Assembly: GCA_964553715.1 (NCBI GenBank)
Contig: CAZKKY010000034.1
Span: 1-8,270, forward strand
Direction: 5' to 3'
DNA length: 8,270 nucleotides
Origin: JAGOJE01 sp964553715
Lineage (GTDB): Bacteria > Pseudomonadota > Alphaproteobacteria > Rickettsiales > Rickettsiaceae
The stretch's first letter is position 1. Every line of letters starts with the position of its first letter. Of this stretch, positions 6,369-8,270 are shown piece after piece. The position numbers and the translations under genes are program-made. The notes below the pieces were generated by a model, which was not told the origin of the DNA, searched no databases, and was given only the letters and a program-made list of their open reading frames with translations.

Positions 6369-8111
6369 ATGCAAAACCCAAATAACATAACACCAGATCC
6401 ACAAAAACAAATCCAAACCATTCATGAACAAATTAAGCACTCAATGAGTCGTGAGCAGTACGAAGAAGCCCTGACATACTGTGAACAACTTTTATCATTA
6501 GGTGGAATACAAGGACAAGGACATGTATCGGATACTTATCAATACAAGCTCAAATCACTGATTGCTCTAAGAAGGTATGAAGAAGCGAGACTGTTAGAGT
6601 TACCATCCCAAATAAAAGCATCAAAAACTTTTTACATAGAAAAAATTATTTTACTAAATTCTTTAGGTGCATATGAAGAAGCTTTACAATGTTTTCAGAA
6701 TTTTGATAAAAATTTAACCAATCCTGATGACTACAATCTTAAAGGAGTCACCTTATCTGGATTACACAGATACGCTGGAGCAATTGCATATTTTAACAAA
6801 GCAATAGACCTTGCAACTCCTGATCTCCTGGAGCAAATCGATGCACATATATCATCTCTTCCGGATCACTTTCCTAGACCATCCCTTTATCGTGACAACA
6901 GAGACTATAAACTAAAGTACGGTCCTTCTAGATCTCAATACCTATTCCCTAAGTTCAGTCCTATTACTCTGTCTACTTTTTATACCAATAAGGGATATGC
7001 AGAGTTTAAATTAGAAAAATACGAAGAAGCGATCTCATCTTGTAATGCTGCTATACTTAATAATCTTGAACATACTAAAGCATATGAATTAAAAGGAGAT
7101 GTGCTTAGTGCTTTAAGCCTAACACAAGAGTCATTTTCATATTACATTGAAGCAATATCACGAAAGCCAAACTATGAAAGATATATAAAAGTTGCAAAAA
7201 CTCTTTATTCATTAGGTAAATATGAAGAGTCAATTGCTTATTGTAATAAAGCAAGAAACATGAATGAACAATCCACCGATTCTTATTATTACCGAGGAAA
7301 AGCATTCTTAGCCCTCAAACAAACAGAACAGGCTCTCAGAAGTTTTAATGCTGTACTGCACTTTGACAAAGACCATTATGATGCATCATATAATATAGGA
7401 CTTATATTTTTTGAATTAGGAGATAAGGAAAAAGCTCTACAATATTATGATAAAACAATATCGCTCAACCCATATCACTCAGATTCATATTATCATAAAG
7501 CCAGAACTCTTTACTTATTAGCACGAAATGAAGAAGCTATTGAATGTTTTTATAAGGTAATATCCTTAGATTTCAAAAATGCAAATTCATATTATTATAT
7601 AGGAAAAATCTTAAGTGAGGAAGGAAGATATGTTAGTGCGCTAGCACACTATAATAAGTCAATCGCTTTGGGTGCGAATGATAGTAATATATACAATTGT
7701 ATGGGACTTACTCTTAGGCAATTAGGTAAATATGAAGAAGCGATTAAATGCTTTGACAAAGCTATACACAATTCTCTAAAGGATCATGTAGCTTACAACA
7801 ATAAAGGCCTTACTCTTCTAGATATGCAGGAAACTCAAGAAGCAATAGCATGTTTTGAAGAAGCTATAGATTTAAATTCTCATTACCATGAAGCAATGAA
7901 TAATTTGGAATTAGCCTTAAGAACAAATTCGGAGAATAGTGATGAAATTCAGCACACAACACATCAAATAGATGTAGATACTGTAACTAGTTATCATATG
8001 CCAATTGAAGCTCAAGCATTACTAGCCGTTCCAAATAATATAGAGTTCACTGACGATGCTAGAGTGTTAGGACAGGATTTTGATAATACATCCACATGCA
8101 TCTTATCATGA
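6369..8111 (+). CDS. Tetratricopeptide repeat (TPR) protein with C-terminal CaaX-type motif, 580 aa
   Basis: This TPR protein probably works as a protein-binding scaffold; the partner is unknown. Four N-terminal TPR-like units (about 15-52, 53-85, 86-118, 119-152) are followed by a non-repeat linker (153-201, rich in Pro, Arg and Tyr). Nine near-perfect 34-residue TPRs follow, starting at about 202, 236, 269, 303, 337, 371, 405, 439 and 473, with a partial capping helix to about 519. Typical signatures are LGKYEEAIKCFDKAI and GKYEESIAYCNKA. There is no signal peptide or membrane helix. Residues 520-576 are a polar, acidic tail, and the last four residues are Cys577-Ile-Leu-Ser, a CaaX box of the type farnesylated in eukaryotic cells (compare CVLS of H-Ras). 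Some intracellular bacteria use this to anchor effectors on host membranes. That role is inference here. The gene diverges from the giant repeat gene and may share its control. Met26 is an alternative start but would cut the first TPR. Confidence 0.95.
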   Translation: MQNPNNITPDPQKQIQTIHEQIKHSMSREQYEEALTYCEQLLSLGGIQGQGHVSDTYQYKLKSLIALRRYEEARLLELPSQIKASKTFYIEKIILLNSLGAYEEALQCFQNFDKNLTNPDDYNLKGVTLSGLHRYAGAIAYFNKAIDLATPDLLEQIDAHISSLPDHFPRPSLYRDNRDYKLKYGPSRSQYLFPKFSPITLSTFYTNKGYAEFKLEKYEEAISSCNAAILNNLEHTKAYELKGDVLSALSLTQESFSYYIEAISRKPNYERYIKVAKTLYSLGKYEESIAYCNKARNMNEQSTDSYYYRGKAFLALKQTEQALRSFNAVLHFDKDHYDASYNIGLIFFELGDKEKALQYYDKTISLNPYHSDSYYHKARTLYLLARNEEAIECFYKVISLDFKNANSYYYIGKILSEEGRYVSALAHYNKSIALGANDSNIYNCMGLTLRQLGKYEEAIKCFDKAIHNSLKDHVAYNNKGLTLLDMQETQEAIACFEEAIDLNSHYHEAMNNLELALRTNSENSDEIQHTTHQIDVDTVTSYHMPIEAQALLAVPNNIEFTDDARVLGQDFDNTSTCILS

Positions 8112-8140
8112 AAGAGCTTTATATCGCTTATCTCTTTTTT
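8111..8140 (+). terminator. Possible weak intrinsic terminator after the TPR gene
   Basis: AAAGAG (8111-8116) pairs with CTCTTT (8132-8137), with a 15-base loop, and the T run continues to 8140. The stem is short, AT-rich and overlaps the stop codon, so termination would be inefficient. The position just after the stop is what favours it. Confidence 0.35.
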
Positions 8141-8270
8141 GCTAGGGTTGCTTTTAATTCAAAATCATAATCCGGTCCAATTACTACCTAAGCTTCTGGG
8201 GAGTACAGCAAGTGGTTGCATGAAAGTGTTGTGCTCCCATTAAATATAGATCATTTATTGATTTGGTATC
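8112..8270. other. Right-edge non-coding stretch
   Basis: These 159 bases contain the possible terminator and the 12-bp hairpin. Short open stretches exist (a plus-strand frame from about 8191 to the window edge, a minus-strand 18-codon frame across the hairpin), but none has a start codon with a ribosome binding site or a recognisable product. A gene may begin beyond the right edge. Confidence 0.5.
8199..8238. repeat. Inverted repeat, 12-bp stem with 16-base loop
   Basis: GGGAGTACAGCA (8199-8210) can pair with TGTTGTGCTCCC (8227-8238) over all 12 positions, counting two G-U pairs. The loop is AGTGGTTGCATGAAAG. Neither side has a T tract, so it is not a standard terminator. It is noticeably more GC-rich than its surroundings. 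It could be the edge of a mobile or palindromic element, or an RNA structure. Confidence 0.6.

Noticed and set aside
6246..6440. 64-codon minus-strand frame overlapping the TPR gene start
   Set aside because: It lies across the divergent control region and antisense to the TPR coding sequence, has no ribosome binding site, and its hydrophobic composition is what AT-rich antisense sequence yields.
7105..7305. 66-codon minus-strand frame inside the TPR gene
   Set aside because: It is wholly antisense to well-supported TPR units and has no recognisable product.
8127..8236. Minus-strand short frames across the right-edge region (for example the one ending NWTGL, and one ending LAKKR)
   Set aside because: Both are under 25 codons, are bounded by stops, and lack upstream signals; they could be remnants of a gene but nothing shows it.
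8199..8238. Hairpin as a tRNA or standard intrinsic terminator
   Set aside because: At 40 bases it is too short for a tRNA and has no D, anticodon or T arms; neither strand has a T run after the stem.
8187..8270. Plus-strand frame open to the right edge across the hairpin (reads GEYSKWLHESVVLPLN)
   Set aside because: It has no ATG near its beginning, no ribosome binding site, and no match I recognise; too short to support as a gene.

Overview
The window is AT-rich and holds three protein-coding regions that together cover about 93% of it. Its style suggests an obligate intracellular bacterium. The best guess is a Rickettsiales or Holosporales alphaproteobacterium living in a protist or amoeba. 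The grounds are the low GC, a giant repeat protein beside a TPR protein, an AAA-ATPase-like gene of a family often multiplied in such genomes, a CtrA-type motif, and a eukaryote-style C-terminal tail. This assignment is inference; no rRNA or other marker gene is present.

Layout. Positions 1-185 (minus) are the first 61 codons of an AAA-ATPase-like gene with a degenerate P-loop, RPRRWGKT; it runs off the left edge. Positions 186-356 are intergenic and carry a good extended -10 promoter for that gene. Positions 357-6107 (minus) are one intact 1916-residue gene. Its N-terminal third includes a segment resembling a GNAT-like domain with an NCCQ motif. The remaining two thirds are a two-tier repeat array: about 30 copies of a 30-residue unit in four blocks, each block preceded by a 52-60 residue spacer module that is itself repeated. 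Positions 6108-6368 are a divergent intergenic region with candidate promoters, a CtrA-type box and seven AGGTT/AACCT pentamers arranged symmetrically. Positions 6369-8111 (plus) encode a 580-residue protein with about 13 TPR units that ends in Cys-Ile-Leu-Ser, a CaaX-type prenylation motif. Positions 8112-8270 hold a possible weak terminator and a 12-bp hairpin, with no gene I can support.

How the genes may work together. The two large genes diverge from one shared control region and both encode long helical-repeat scaffolds with no signal peptide or membrane segment that I can see. A reasonable hypothesis is a co-controlled pair of host-interaction proteins: a large scaffold with a possible acyltransferase-like head, and a TPR adaptor that could be anchored to host membranes by prenylation. 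The sequence does not prove secretion or any enzymatic activity.
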